From: an uncultured Granulosicoccus sp.
GTDB lineage: Bacteria > Pseudomonadota > Gammaproteobacteria > Granulosicoccales > Granulosicoccaceae
Length of the DNA stretch: 64,000 nucleotides
Direction: 5' to 3'
NCBI GenBank assembly: GCA_947499955.1
Contig: CANMQI010000011.1
Location: forward strand, 124,001-188,000
Part shown: positions 16,467 through 25,477 of the stretch, one piece after another
Layout of the letters: each line of letters opens with the position of its first letter
Position numbering within the stretch: the first letter of the stretch is position 1
The notes under the pieces: model-generated
Seen by the model: only the letters and a program-made list of their open reading frames with translations
The model's database searches: none
Told to the model about the DNA's origin: nothing
Program-made: the position numbers and the translations under genes

Positions 16467-18218
16467 TCAAGGCAGAACCGCAAATCCGTCATCCCACAAC
16501 AGCGGCCCCAGTGTACCGCCGTCGTTGGACTCGATCATGAAGGTATCGCGCTCGCCTTCCACCGGGGTGACATACAGCCGGCTGCCGTCATCGGCCAGCA
16601 CCTCGATGGTGCCTTGCTGCCAGAAAAAACTCTCCTCGGGGTCTGTCCTTGAATAGGGCACGGATTCTCCGGTTTCCGGGTCGGTGGCGATCAATACATC
16701 GTCCTCGAAGCCCAGATCAACACGGACATGAAAGGTCTCGCCTCCCGTCCAGGGAGCGCTGACAGCAAAATGGCCTTTCACCGTGTTCTCCACACGGTAC
16801 TCCAGGACCCGGACCAGCTCGCCACCATCACCGGGCAAGCTCACAGCGCCGATGCCCGAATTGTTATCGATCTGCCTGCGAGTCATGGAGTAATCACTGA
16901 TCTGCAACTGCCCTCCCTCAACCGGACCTGAATACTCGGCGGCGTCCCAGCCGGAGTCGATATTGGTTGCCACATAGGAGGTATTGCCATAGGCATAGCC
17001 GCCACTGAGTGTCTGCGTATTGCCACTACTGTCGGTTACCGAGAAACCATAGGCCGGGTAACGAGCAATGCTTCCGCGCACCAGATTGCGAAGGCCACTG
17101 GTGCCGCTGTAGGTGTTGCTGCCTGCCACGCAGTTGTCGAACACCGCATCGGAAGAATTGATCGAATAGGCCTGATAGACCGTGACGCTACCGCCGGCGG
17201 CGCAGGTATAGGTCGCATAGCGAATGCCATCGTAGTACTCCTCCTCGCCATAGACGTTCTCCACCGGCCAGGGAGGGGTCTGCTCACCGCCTTCCAGCAG
17301 AACGATGTCATCGATGGTATTGCTGATGAAAAAGGCCTTGTTCTGAAAATTCAGATCCTGTGCTGCACTGTCGTAGAGGCCATCGATGGCCTCTTCATTG
17401 ATGACATCGACCAGGCTGGCCAGCAGTTCCTGAGCATTGCCCAGTCTGAGCTGGCGTTCCGGAGCCTGCGTGGATGCCGCCACGCTGATCGCAACACCCT
17501 CGCTCAGATCAAACGGCCTGATCTCGTATTCGTAGGCCTGGTCAGCAGCCAGCCCTTCGATGAACAAGCTGGTGCCTTGGGTACTGCCGATTGCCACACC
17601 ATCCTGAAAGAGCGTGTATTCGATGGGTGACTGCGCACCAGGCTTGCGTTCCCAGAACAATTCGATAGCCGAGCCGGAGTAGCGCTCGTAACGCAGGTTC
17701 ACGGCCTGCAGACTGTCATGATGCTCGTCGGGCACAACCACATTTTCCCAGCGCTGACCCGTCGTATGATTGATGACGATGTATGTGCCGGAATCCAGCG
17801 AACAGCTGCGTCCACCTTGACACAGGGATTCATAGGTGCCGGCCTGTTGCACCTGATACCAGCCATCATCCGGCCAGCTGATGCCATTGGCAGTGATGAC
17901 GATCTGTTCTTCCTCGACCGGATCCAGCCCGACTCTGACGTCTTCAAACCGCTCACCGGTGGTGTGATTGATGACGATGTAGCGACCCACCGGTACCTTG
18001 CAGGCACTGACGCCTGCGCAGATCTCGCTGTAATCCGAGCGGCTCTGTACCTGATACCAACCATCAGCCGGCAACACGATGCTCTGCCCTTGCACCGTCG
18101 GTGCAGCAAAGGCAAGACTGCTCATGCATGACAGGGACAGGCCCAACAGAGAGGCGGTGAAGCTGCGAGGGTGTTTGCGCAATTCACGCCCTGCAGAGCG
18201 CACGATTGGGATACTCAT
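16467..18218 (-). CDS. Secreted protein with duplicated DGWYQVQ repeat and Fn3-like domain
   Basis: A 583-residue exported protein. A signal peptide ends near residue 39 (LSCMSSLAFAAP). Two related modules follow, at about 44-97 and 112-162. Each runs DGWYQVQ, two cysteines 6-7 apart (ICAGVSAC, LCQGGRSC), a YIVINHTTG core, then R(F/W)E(D/N)V. The paired cysteines could form a disulfide in each. A fibronectin III-like segment follows at about 173-255 (SAIELFWERKP, YEYEIRPF), then a long beta-rich region without recognised domains. I know no named function. A cell-surface or extracellular binding role is inference from the modules. No operon partner is apparent. Confidence 0.7.
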   Translation of the reverse strand: MSIPIVRSAGRELRKHPRSFTASLLGLSLSCMSSLAFAAPTVQGQSIVLPADGWYQVQSRSDYSEICAGVSACKVPVGRYIVINHTTGERFEDVRVGLDPVEEEQIVITANGISWPDDGWYQVQQAGTYESLCQGGRSCSLDSGTYIVINHTTGQRWENVVVPDEHHDSLQAVNLRYERYSGSAIELFWERKPGAQSPIEYTLFQDGVAIGSTQGTSLFIEGLAADQAYEYEIRPFDLSEGVAISVAASTQAPERQLRLGNAQELLASLVDVINEEAIDGLYDSAAQDLNFQNKAFFISNTIDDIVLLEGGEQTPPWPVENVYGEEEYYDGIRYATYTCAAGGSVTVYQAYSINSSDAVFDNCVAGSNTYSGTSGLRNLVRGSIARYPAYGFSVTDSSGNTQTLSGGYAYGNTSYVATNIDSGWDAAEYSGPVEGGQLQISDYSMTRRQIDNNSGIGAVSLPGDGGELVRVLEYRVENTVKGHFAVSAPWTGGETFHVRVDLGFEDDVLIATDPETGESVPYSRTDPEESFFWQQGTIEVLADDGSRLYVTPVEGERDTFMIESNDGGTLGPLLWDDGFAVLP

Positions 18219-18318
18219 GGATAATCCTGCCAGCGTAATATCATTCCTGCGAATCTACATCGGGCCTGCCCGCTGTGACAATGCCACTATTACCTGAAGA
18301 GCATCGCCGGATTGCCGT

Positions 18319-19587
18319 TCATCGGCGTTCGCGCCAGGCGTCCATGAGCTGGTATTGCCAGTAGGTCGCCTGTACTGCCGCCCGCCCCACCACACCACCG
18401 GTGTACTCGAGTCCGAACGGCGCAAAATGTCGGTAACGCTCACTCTCTTGCAGAATGGCTTCAGCCACGACCTTGCCACCGATGGCCGTGGTGGACATAC
18501 CATGACCACCAAAGGCGGTGCAATACCACAAGCCTGACAACAGCTGACCGATCTGTGGCATGCGATGTCGCGCATAACTCATCAGGCCCGACCAGGCCAT
18601 ATCCACTGGAAGTTCCTTCAGTTGAGGATAGGTGGCAACCATGCTCTGATGCAACAGGCGTGACAGGGCGCGAGGCTCACTGGTACGCGTGGTGATGCGG
18701 CCTCCCCAGAGAATGCGTTTGCCGTCATCGACCAGTCGGTAGTAATCCGATGCACGCCGGTCATCCAGGATGGCCGAACGGGTCTTGATGGCGCTGGCGA
18801 TGAGTTCAGGGTTCGCCTCGGTGAGCATGACGTAAGTGGCAATGGGCAGGTAACTGCGATGCAGCACTGGCAACAGCTTGCCCGTGTAGCCGCCGGTTGC
18901 GACCACCACATCACGCGCACTGACCGTACCGCGAGGGGTGACAATCTGCCAACTGCCGCGCGCGCCCTTGATGGACTCCACGATGGTCTCTTCATGCACC
19001 TGGCTACCGAGTTCGCGAATGGCCTCCACCAGACCTTGCGAATAGGCAAGCGGATTGAAGTGAAACGCATTGCGATCATGCAGCGCATCGTGATACCGCG
19101 CTGAGCTCAGCTGTTCGTTCAGTGCCTCTCTATCCAGGTAATCGAGCGCATAGTCGAACTGTTCGGCGTACCAGTCACGCCTCGCCTTGAGCTGTTCTGC
19201 GGCGGGATAACGGCAGGCACTGAGGATGCCGTTGACGGGCAACGATGAATCGATGCCCAGGTCACGAATGTTGCTCGCCACTTGCTGCATGCCCTCGATG
19301 GACAGGCCGTGCAGTATGCGTGCTTCCTCAGCACCGACTCGCGCCTCGATGGCCTGATACCCCTGGGCATAGCCGGGAGACACAAAACCCCCATTGCGCC
19401 CCGACGCTCCCCAGGCAATACGTTCGGCCTCCAGCACGATAACCTGCTGGCCGGCACGTGCCAGCTCCAGTGCGGTTGTCAGACCGGCCAGCCCTGCCCC
19501 GATGACACAGACATCCGCACTACCGTCTTCGACCATGACGTGAACGGACTGTTCCGGCAGGCTACGGCTGTACCAGGTATCGATCAT
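18319..19587 (-). CDS. FAD-dependent oxidoreductase, DAO family (PuuB-like)
   Basis: A 422-residue flavoprotein starting at MIDTWYSRSLPEQ, similar to the start of gamma-glutamylputrescine oxidase PuuB and related OrdL-type enzymes. The FAD-binding Rossmann motif is VCVIGAGLAGLTTALELA with GxGxxG at 30-35, followed by LEAERIAWGASGRNGGF, the family-typical ASGRNGG. The C-terminal FAD contact is GGHGMSTTAIGGK. These enzymes oxidise secondary amines or amino acids and release peroxide. The substrate cannot be read, and no other puu genes lie near. An in-frame start at 19671 would add 28 residues unlike the family. Confidence 0.88.
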   Translation of the reverse strand: MIDTWYSRSLPEQSVHVMVEDGSADVCVIGAGLAGLTTALELARAGQQVIVLEAERIAWGASGRNGGFVSPGYAQGYQAIEARVGAEEARILHGLSIEGMQQVASNIRDLGIDSSLPVNGILSACRYPAAEQLKARRDWYAEQFDYALDYLDREALNEQLSSARYHDALHDRNAFHFNPLAYSQGLVEAIRELGSQVHEETIVESIKGARGSWQIVTPRGTVSARDVVVATGGYTGKLLPVLHRSYLPIATYVMLTEANPELIASAIKTRSAILDDRRASDYYRLVDDGKRILWGGRITTRTSEPRALSRLLHQSMVATYPQLKELPVDMAWSGLMSYARHRMPQIGQLLSGLWYCTAFGGHGMSTTAIGGKVVAEAILQESERYRHFAPFGLEYTGGVVGRAAVQATYWQYQLMDAWRERR

Positions 19588-19717
19588 GGAATGGCTTCGG
19601 CATTGGGCGAGGGTTGACGGACGACAGGCGAAAGACACGCAAGGACCGGACTTCCGGCTGCATGCCGGCATTCATGCGGCGTCCGTGCAGAACCGTGTCA
19701 GGCCAATCCGGATACTA

Positions 19718-20104
19718 TCATTCTGACTTCGTTGTGGTGCCGGCATCGCTGACTGACACGGTATCGGGTGTCTCAGCCGGAGCAGTCTGCGCAGGTGGTA
19801 CCGAATCATCTGCCTTCGTGATGACCTCTGATGTCTCACTGACAGTGGCAGAGTCGCCTCTGGCGCCCTTGTCGATTTCCATCAATGCGGTCAGCAGACC
19901 ATTGATACGACTGTAATGGCGAGGCCCCATGTTCTTGAGCCATGCCATCACTTCGGCGTTGAGCCGAATCTTGGCATCCACCTTGGGAATGTATCCCGAG
20001 CCTCGACGAGGGCGGCCGATGACAGACGTGGCAACGACGTCGTCAGCACGCTTGAACAACGCATCAAGTTCTATGTAAATCTTGTCCGTGCTTGAATCTG
20101 GCAT
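19718..20104 (-). CDS. BrnA-antitoxin-like small protein
   Basis: A 128-residue protein. The central part, VDAKIRLNAEVMAWLKNMG then HYSRINGLLTALM, fits the BrnA antitoxin-type fold, where the usual pattern is (R)LD-x-DVL-x-WF-x-x-x-G ... RIN-x-x-L. That is a DNA-binding ribbon-helix-helix-like end. The C-terminal about 45 residues are Ser/Thr/Pro/acidic and look disordered. No BrnT-type toxin gene is adjacent on either side, so this is not a recognisable toxin-antitoxin pair. A stand-alone regulator is possible. The N-terminus includes a basic GRPRRGSGYIPK stretch. Function unknown. Confidence 0.6.
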   Translation of the reverse strand: MPDSSTDKIYIELDALFKRADDVVATSVIGRPRRGSGYIPKVDAKIRLNAEVMAWLKNMGPRHYSRINGLLTALMEIDKGARGDSATVSETSEVITKADDSVPPAQTAPAETPDTVSVSDAGTTTKSE

Positions 20105-20207
20105 CCGGATACTTCCACCGTGTACATGTCTTTAATCGGTGGCCAGTTTATCCATCTGGTTTTTTACGAATGCTGCGCAGATCACAGATGTGCGCCATCG
20201 CCGTGAA

Positions 20208-20236
20208 TGGCAAACGGTTCTTTGAACCGTTAGCCA
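20208..20236 (-). terminator. Hairpin after the 20276-21061 lipoprotein gene
   Basis: TGGC and AACGGTTC pair with GAACCGTT and GCCA around a 3-nt loop, giving a 12-bp stem with one A-A mismatch. It lies 39 bp after the lipoprotein stop and before the BrnA-like gene, in the direction of transcription. No U run is evident. Confidence 0.55.
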
Positions 20237-20275
20237 CTATCTCTCCGTCTGCCAGACAGGCCTGTTCGATTCCGC

Positions 20276-21061
20276 CTACTGCGTGCTGGTCAGCAGCTCG
20301 ATAACCGGATGATTCGCCGGATTGCTCAGCTCACAGCCCACGGCGCTGATTCCCTGATCACCCACGCCGATTGAAAGATTGCCAGCCTTGGCAAAACCGG
20401 TTGCACAGTAACCCGGCAGGCGCAAGGCATACAGGCAGCCCCCGGGAACGGGCTTCTTCAGAACCACGGTGGCGGGTGCATTGGCGGCGAAACCGGCCAG
20501 ATAGGCCGTTACGGATGCGGTTCCCAGTTCAGCGGTGAGGCCCACCATATCCTGCTGCCGATGCTGCAACTGGATGGCGCCGTCACCTCGCGAGAGCAGC
20601 TCCAGTGAGTTGCCGAGACTCTGTGTCAGCGTGACATAGGCGGAAACATCCTGCGGGCCATCAAGCTCACCGGCGGCCAGTTCTTCCTCGCTCAGATTAC
20701 GCGCCACGGCCATATCGAAGCTCTGTCCGACCACGGAGCATCGAGCCGCCGAGTCGATGGTCAGACCGATACGCTCCTGATCAACCAGGTCAACAGGCAC
20801 CTCCTCTGTTGGTGGGCTCAGTTCGCCAACTTCACCGACTTCTCCGGCATCCGGCGTCTCATCCTGACCGAGGCCATCATCGTCATTGTCCGTTTCTCCC
20901 TGCGCCGGCGGTTGGTTGTCGCCACCCTCGGTCACGCCGCTCGTGCTGCTACTGCCACCACAGGCGCTCAGTACCAGACTGGACAACAGGGCTGACAAGG
21001 CCATGGCCGGTAGCCGGGGATATCTGCCGGATGGTTCTCGAGTCTGAAGAATTCTGAGCAT
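20276..21061 (-). CDS. Putative lipoprotein of unknown function
   Basis: A 261-residue protein with a lipobox: the hydrophobic segment ALSALLSSLVLSACGG places the lipidated cysteine at 34, counting from the ATG at 21061. A start at the internal Met20 would give a more usual signal peptide. After the cysteine come about 60 residues rich in Gly, Ser, Asp and Glu, probably a flexible linker. A domain of about 160 residues follows, with Cys at CSVVGQSFDM, GGCLYALRLPGYCATG and VGCELSNP, suggesting disulfides. I recognise no family. It stands alone, between the BrnA-like gene and the acyltransferase genes. The product should sit in the cell envelope. Confidence 0.65.
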   Translation of the reverse strand: MLRILQTREPSGRYPRLPAMALSALLSSLVLSACGGSSSTSGVTEGGDNQPPAQGETDNDDDGLGQDETPDAGEVGEVGELSPPTEEVPVDLVDQERIGLTIDSAARCSVVGQSFDMAVARNLSEEELAAGELDGPQDVSAYVTLTQSLGNSLELLSRGDGAIQLQHRQQDMVGLTAELGTASVTAYLAGFAANAPATVVLKKPVPGGCLYALRLPGYCATGFAKAGNLSIGVGDQGISAVGCELSNPANHPVIELLTSTQ

Positions 21062-21174
21062 GGGCTTGTTCCAGGAATGGCGCAGTCGGCCTTGCCGGGC
21101 AATGCATGGACACGCATCCCGGGAAAGCTACATGGTTACCAGAAACACGCCACAGGTCAACCACCGAACGCCCA

Positions 21175-22299
21175 TCAGGCCGATATCCGTATTGTCCTGA
21201 TGCGCCGTTGACGCAGGCGATCATCGGCGGCGGCGATGAGTCCGCGAACACCGGGGCGCACGTAGCTGATGTCGACCGTACGGGTCTCATTCCAGGCAGT
21301 GATCGGTTCGTCGCTACAGGGACCGTTGAGCATATCGAGGCCGATCATGCCCTGCTCGATGCCCCGCTGGATCACATGAGTGAACAACACAGGATCGGGA
21401 CTCAGGCTTTCATGGTCTGGCGAGTAGCCACGCTGCATGAACAGCAACTCACCGCGCCAGACAAAGAGATAGTGCACCGCGATGATGTTTCCATCGAGCT
21501 TCAGGGTAGCCAGCCACAAGGCATCAGCGGCGAAGAACTGTCGAATGACGGCCCGGTGAAACGGCTCGCCGGCAACACCAGGGTATCCACCCTCTTCCTG
21601 TTTGCGACCCCGGCCCAGACGGTGCAGCCCATGCAGCGCATCACAGGCCTCGCCCAGCTCTTCGCTCGACGCGCAGATCGACATCTCGACCTGACCCGCC
21701 GCATCCAGTTGGTGTTGACGATGAGAGATCTGCTCACCGACCGATTGCGCACGATACTCGTCGACAGTGTCAGGCAGCCGAGCCTTGCGAATCACCTGGT
21801 GCCGAGGTGACAGCGCCATGCCCGGAAGCCGGGTCAGCAGAGCAGCTGCCCGTCTGGCCAGCGTGGAGTTCTCCGCCATGCCCGACAGTTGCAGTTTCTG
21901 CCAGCCTCTGATCTGTGGCAGATATTGCAGTATTGCCAGCTCGACAACGTCGCGCATGGCCGGCAGGGCTAGGATGTTCAGATAGTTCGTGGAGGTGTCT
22001 TTGCCACTGCCCACGAATCGCAGAGTCTGGATCGGCATCACCTTGCACAAGCGGGCCGCGTGCAGATAGAACGGGGCGATGGCCACCACTCGACGCCCTT
22101 CACTGACCACCAGCAGCGCCAGCGTGTCGCGGGATGTCCCATGGTGCTGCCACCAGAGGCTGTTCCAGGCCCAGGTATTGAACGGCGTGCAGGCCGTATC
22201 GAACCTCTCCAGGCTTTGCCAGATTGCGCGCAACTGCTCGAAGGCCTCTGCCGACTGCAGGCACTGAATGCTCAGTGATTCGGCTTCGCGCTCGATCAC
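21175..22299 (-). CDS. CelD/BioF2-like GNAT-fold acyltransferase
   Basis: A 374-residue protein from a GTG at 22299. This GTG overlaps the TGA of the upstream GNAT gene by 4 bp, which argues for coupled translation and decides the start. The C-terminal half (IIAVHYLFVWRGELLFMQRG, SPDPVLFTHVIQRGIEQGM, LDMLNG) matches the BioF2-like/CelD acetyltransferase domain (Acetyltransf_6) found in exopolysaccharide and lipid modification loci. The N-terminal region has FNTWAWNSLWWQHHG, also typical. Acyl donor and acceptor are unknown. With the small GNAT gene it forms a two-gene unit, so both may act on one substrate; this is inference. Confidence 0.78.
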   Translation of the reverse strand: MIEREAESLSIQCLQSAEAFEQLRAIWQSLERFDTACTPFNTWAWNSLWWQHHGTSRDTLALLVVSEGRRVVAIAPFYLHAARLCKVMPIQTLRFVGSGKDTSTNYLNILALPAMRDVVELAILQYLPQIRGWQKLQLSGMAENSTLARRAAALLTRLPGMALSPRHQVIRKARLPDTVDEYRAQSVGEQISHRQHQLDAAGQVEMSICASSEELGEACDALHGLHRLGRGRKQEEGGYPGVAGEPFHRAVIRQFFAADALWLATLKLDGNIIAVHYLFVWRGELLFMQRGYSPDHESLSPDPVLFTHVIQRGIEQGMIGLDMLNGPCSDEPITAWNETRTVDISYVRPGVRGLIAAADDRLRQRRIRTIRISA

Positions 22300-22835
22300 C
22301 CTGTTCGTCCAACTTGATCGGGTCGATTCAGTTCGCGCTGCATATAGACGATGTCCAGCCACTTGCCGTGCTTGAAACCCAGACCTCGGGCAGTGCCGAT
22401 AGACACAAAGCCACAACGCTCGTGCAGACGGATGGATGACTGGTTGCCGCTGTCGCCGATCACCGAAATCATCTGGCAATAACCGGCACGAATGCAGATT
22501 GCAATCAGCTCTTCCAGCATCCGGTGACCGATTCCCTGCCCGACAAAACCCGGAGCCACATAGACCGAGTCCTCGACCGTGAAGCGATAGGCGGATCGAG
22601 GCTTGTAGTTGCCGGCGTAGGCAAAGCCTGCTACCCGGCCACTCTGCTCGGCAATAAGCGTGGGGTAGGACGCAGCCTCTCGCTGTTCGAAACGCTGCTG
22701 CATTTCCTGAACATCGGGCGGCACCTCCTCGAAGCTGCCGGTGCCATGCAGAACGTGATGGGCATAGATGTCCGCCATGGACTGAACATCATCAGGCCTG
22801 GCTGCACGCAGCACCAGTGAAGTCGAATTATCCAA
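22296..22835 (-). CDS. GNAT N-acetyltransferase, phosphinothricin-acetyltransferase-like
   Basis: A 179-residue GNAT enzyme. The start MDNSTSLVLRAARPDDVQSM, followed by IYAHHVLHGTGSFEEVPP, is characteristic of the Pat/MnaT (YncA) group, which acetylates the amino group of phosphinothricin, methionine sulfoximine or methionine sulfone. The acetyl-CoA motif is VYVAPGFVGQGIGHRMLEEL at about 91-110, and the end GFKHGKWLDIVYMQREL fits the family. The native role in environmental bacteria is usually unknown. It overlaps the CelD-like gene by 4 bp. Confidence 0.85.
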   Translation of the reverse strand: MDNSTSLVLRAARPDDVQSMADIYAHHVLHGTGSFEEVPPDVQEMQQRFEQREAASYPTLIAEQSGRVAGFAYAGNYKPRSAYRFTVEDSVYVAPGFVGQGIGHRMLEELIAICIRAGYCQMISVIGDSGNQSSIRLHERCGFVSIGTARGLGFKHGKWLDIVYMQRELNRPDQVGRTG

Positions 22836-22891
22836 CGCGGTATCAGTCCGTCAACAAGATGCCCGGATTATCCAGCAGCAGCGCTGCAATC

Positions 22892-24724
22892 TCAATCCAG
22901 TAATGGCGCCGGTGTCACCTTGAGCACTTCTTCAAAGCTGGTCTTGCCCTGCGCAACCTTGCCCAGACCGCTGACTCGCATGGGCCGCATGCCGTCCTTG
23001 TAGGCCTGCTTGCGCAAATCCTCCAGATGCACATCCGGGGTCACCAGGTTCTTCACACCCGGCGACATCTGCAACAGTTCATAGATACCGGCACGCCCCA
23101 GAAAGCCGGTGTTGCGACATTCCAGACAACCATTGGGTACATGCATATGTGGAGGTGTCTGGGCCTTCCACGGTGCCATGAGGGACTGCCATTGCTGCTC
23201 GTCCATGGGCTTCTGGGTGACACAGTGAGGACAGAAGGTACGAATCAGGCGTTGTGCCACCACGCCGATCAGGGTCGAGCGGATCAGGTAGTAGGGGATG
23301 CCCAGCTCCAGTAGCCGTGTGACTGCCGATGCCGCATCATTGGTATGCAGTGTCGAGAGCACCAGGTGACCTGTCAATGCAGCCTGCACCGCCATCTGCG
23401 CGGTTTCCAGATCACGGATCTCACCCACCATGATGATATCCGGATCCTGTCTGAGCAGGGTGCGAACCCCTGCCGCAAAGTCCAGCTCGATATTGTGTTG
23501 CACCTGCATCTGGTTGAAGGCCGGCACCACCAGTTCTATCGGATCCTCGATGGTGCAGACATTGACATCCGGGGTAGCCAACAATTGCAGCGAACTGTAC
23601 AGGGTGGTGGTCTTGCCCGAACCGGTGGGCCCGGTCACCAGCAGGATGCCATTGGGCTGACGAATCATGCCGTTCCAGATATCGGCCTCGCGTGAATCGA
23701 AGCCCAGCTGGCTCTGATCCTTGACCAGCACTTCCGGGTCGAAGATACGCATGACCATCTTTTCACCGAAGGCGGTCGGCATGGTGGATATGCGCAATTC
23801 CACCTCCTTGCCTTCACCGTTGCGGGTCTTCAGACGACCATCCTGGGGACGGCGCTTCTCGGCAACATCCAGCCGACCCAGTATCTTCAGGCGACTGGTC
23901 ACGGCGGCCATGACAGCTCCGGGCATGTCGTAGACCTGCTGCATCACGCCATCGATGCGAAAACGCACGGCGCCGGTCTCGCGTCGTGGCTCCAGATGGA
24001 TATCACTGGCGCGCTGTTCATAGGCGTACTGCAGCAACCAGTCGACGATACTGACCACATGACTGTCGTTGGCTTCAAGCTTGCCACCGCGGCCCAGCTC
24101 CATGAGCTGTTCCAGATTCTGCACCGCACTGGACTGGTAGCCCTGGTCCTTCTTCGCGCCCAGCACCGATCGGGACACCGAATACAGTTCCCGCAGATAG
24201 CGCCGGATATCGGCAGGGTTGCAGATGACCAGCCGGATCTCCTTCTGCAGGACGCGCTGCAGCTCGTGCTGCCATTCATTGTAAAACGGTTCAGCCGTTC
24301 CGAACACCACATACTCGGGCGTGACCTCGACGCAGATCACATTGAAGCGACTGGCATAGGCATGAGACATGACCGCGGTGACTGCGGGCACATCGATCTG
24401 CAGCGGGTCGATTCTCTTCCAGGGTATGTCTGCCTTTCGCGCCAGCCAACGTGTCAGAAAATCCAGATCGATCTTCTGTGCCGGTTCATGGGCGTTGCTC
24501 CAGCCACCGGCGGCAATTCGCTCCAGCGGCCCGACCAGCACCTTGCCCGCGTCGGGTCTGGCGATCGAGCGCAACAGCGTGCTGTTGGACTCTTCGATCA
24601 ATCCATCGATCAGCAGGCCATCGAGCACCGCTTCGAGCTCCAGCTTCCCGGTGACAGGGTCGGCAAATCGTCTGGCATCTTCAGTTAGCACAAGGCGCTT
24701 CTGTTTGTGAGAGGTATCGCCCAC
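22892..24724 (-). CDS. Isolated GspE/PilB-type secretion or pilus ATPase
   Basis: A 610-residue type II/IV secretion ATPase. An N1-like domain is at about 60-190 (IDVPAVTAVMSHAYASRFNV), followed by a linker. The ATPase core shows Walker A LLVTGPTGSGKTTT (K371), the Asp box VCTIEDPIE, Walker B DPDIIMVGEIRD and the His box LVLSTLHTNDAA. A zinc-binding tetracysteine follows (FCPHC, GCLECRNTGF). Such ATPases power pseudopilus or type IV pilus assembly. No other gsp or pil gene is in the window, and the neighbours are acyltransferases and wrbA. It may therefore serve a machine encoded elsewhere. GspE and PilB cannot be told apart here. Confidence 0.88.
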   Translation of the reverse strand: MGDTSHKQKRLVLTEDARRFADPVTGKLELEAVLDGLLIDGLIEESNSTLLRSIARPDAGKVLVGPLERIAAGGWSNAHEPAQKIDLDFLTRWLARKADIPWKRIDPLQIDVPAVTAVMSHAYASRFNVICVEVTPEYVVFGTAEPFYNEWQHELQRVLQKEIRLVICNPADIRRYLRELYSVSRSVLGAKKDQGYQSSAVQNLEQLMELGRGGKLEANDSHVVSIVDWLLQYAYEQRASDIHLEPRRETGAVRFRIDGVMQQVYDMPGAVMAAVTSRLKILGRLDVAEKRRPQDGRLKTRNGEGKEVELRISTMPTAFGEKMVMRIFDPEVLVKDQSQLGFDSREADIWNGMIRQPNGILLVTGPTGSGKTTTLYSSLQLLATPDVNVCTIEDPIELVVPAFNQMQVQHNIELDFAAGVRTLLRQDPDIIMVGEIRDLETAQMAVQAALTGHLVLSTLHTNDAASAVTRLLELGIPYYLIRSTLIGVVAQRLIRTFCPHCVTQKPMDEQQWQSLMAPWKAQTPPHMHVPNGCLECRNTGFLGRAGIYELLQMSPGVKNLVTPDVHLEDLRKQAYKDGMRPMRVSGLGKVAQGKTSFEEVLKVTPAPLLD

Positions 24725-24847
24725 TTATCGACTGACGACCCGTGACCGTGAAGGAATCCGGCGCAAGGTATCGCCCAGGTCACGAAGTCTTGCCCGGATG
24801 TGACACACTCGTTGAACCAGAAGCAGCAAGAATGAGTACCAGTAGGC

Positions 24848-25477
24848 ATGACGCGCGACAACAAGATTCGCATTCTGATCGTTTACGACAGTAATGGCGG
24901 CAACACTTACCGGATGGCTCAACAGATTGGCCGTGGTGTGGAATCAGTGTCCAACTGCAGCGCCGTACTGCGCGCCGCGCCCAAGGTGGGCGATCGCAGC
25001 GCCAGCCGTCTACCGGCAGTGCCGGACAGCGGAGCTCCTCATGCCGAGCCTGCAGACCTGCTCGATTGCGACGGCCTGATCATGGGTAGTCCAACGCATT
25101 TCGGCAATATGTCGGCATCACTCAAGCACTTTCTGGATCAGACCACCGAACAGTGGTTTGCCGGCACCCTGACCGGCAAGCCTGCGGCCGCCTTTACCTC
25201 TACCGGCAGCATGCACGGCGGCCAGGAATCCACGCTGTTGAGCATGATGGTGCCGCTGTTGCATCACGGCATGCTGATCTGCGGCCTGCCCTATTCCAAC
25301 CCGGAACTCATGCAGACCACCCGCGGTGGCACCCCCTATGGCGCCAGCCATGTGTCAGGGGAAGATGGCAAGGCAGCGCTGAGCGAGGCGGAAACCAGTC
25401 TGTGCCGGGCACTGGGTTCAAGGGTGGCCTCGATCGCGGCACAGCTGACAGCGGAACGGCGCAAGGAGGCCCCATGA
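24848..25477 (+). CDS. wrbA: WrbA-like flavodoxin, NAD(P)H:quinone oxidoreductase
   Basis: A 209-residue flavodoxin-fold protein. The FMN phosphate loop is YDSNGGNTYRMA at about 13-24. The second FMN contact is MGSPTHFGNMSASLKHFLDQ, and the third is AFTSTGSMHGGQESTLLSM, both typical of WrbA. WrbA reduces quinones by two electrons and protects against oxidative stress. The spacing between the first strand and the PTHFG motif is somewhat long. It is divergent from the PilB-type gene and its TGA overlaps the ATG of the DUF2069 gene by 2 bp within ATGA, as in pseudomonads, where this pair precedes hda. Confidence 0.88.
   Translation: MTRDNKIRILIVYDSNGGNTYRMAQQIGRGVESVSNCSAVLRAAPKVGDRSASRLPAVPDSGAPHAEPADLLDCDGLIMGSPTHFGNMSASLKHFLDQTTEQWFAGTLTGKPAAAFTSTGSMHGGQESTLLSMMVPLLHHGMLICGLPYSNPELMQTTRGGTPYGASHVSGEDGKAALSEAETSLCRALGSRVASIAAQLTAERRKEAP

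Noticed and set aside
19718..20104. Complete BrnT-BrnA toxin-antitoxin system
   Set aside because: No toxin-sized gene is adjacent on either strand.
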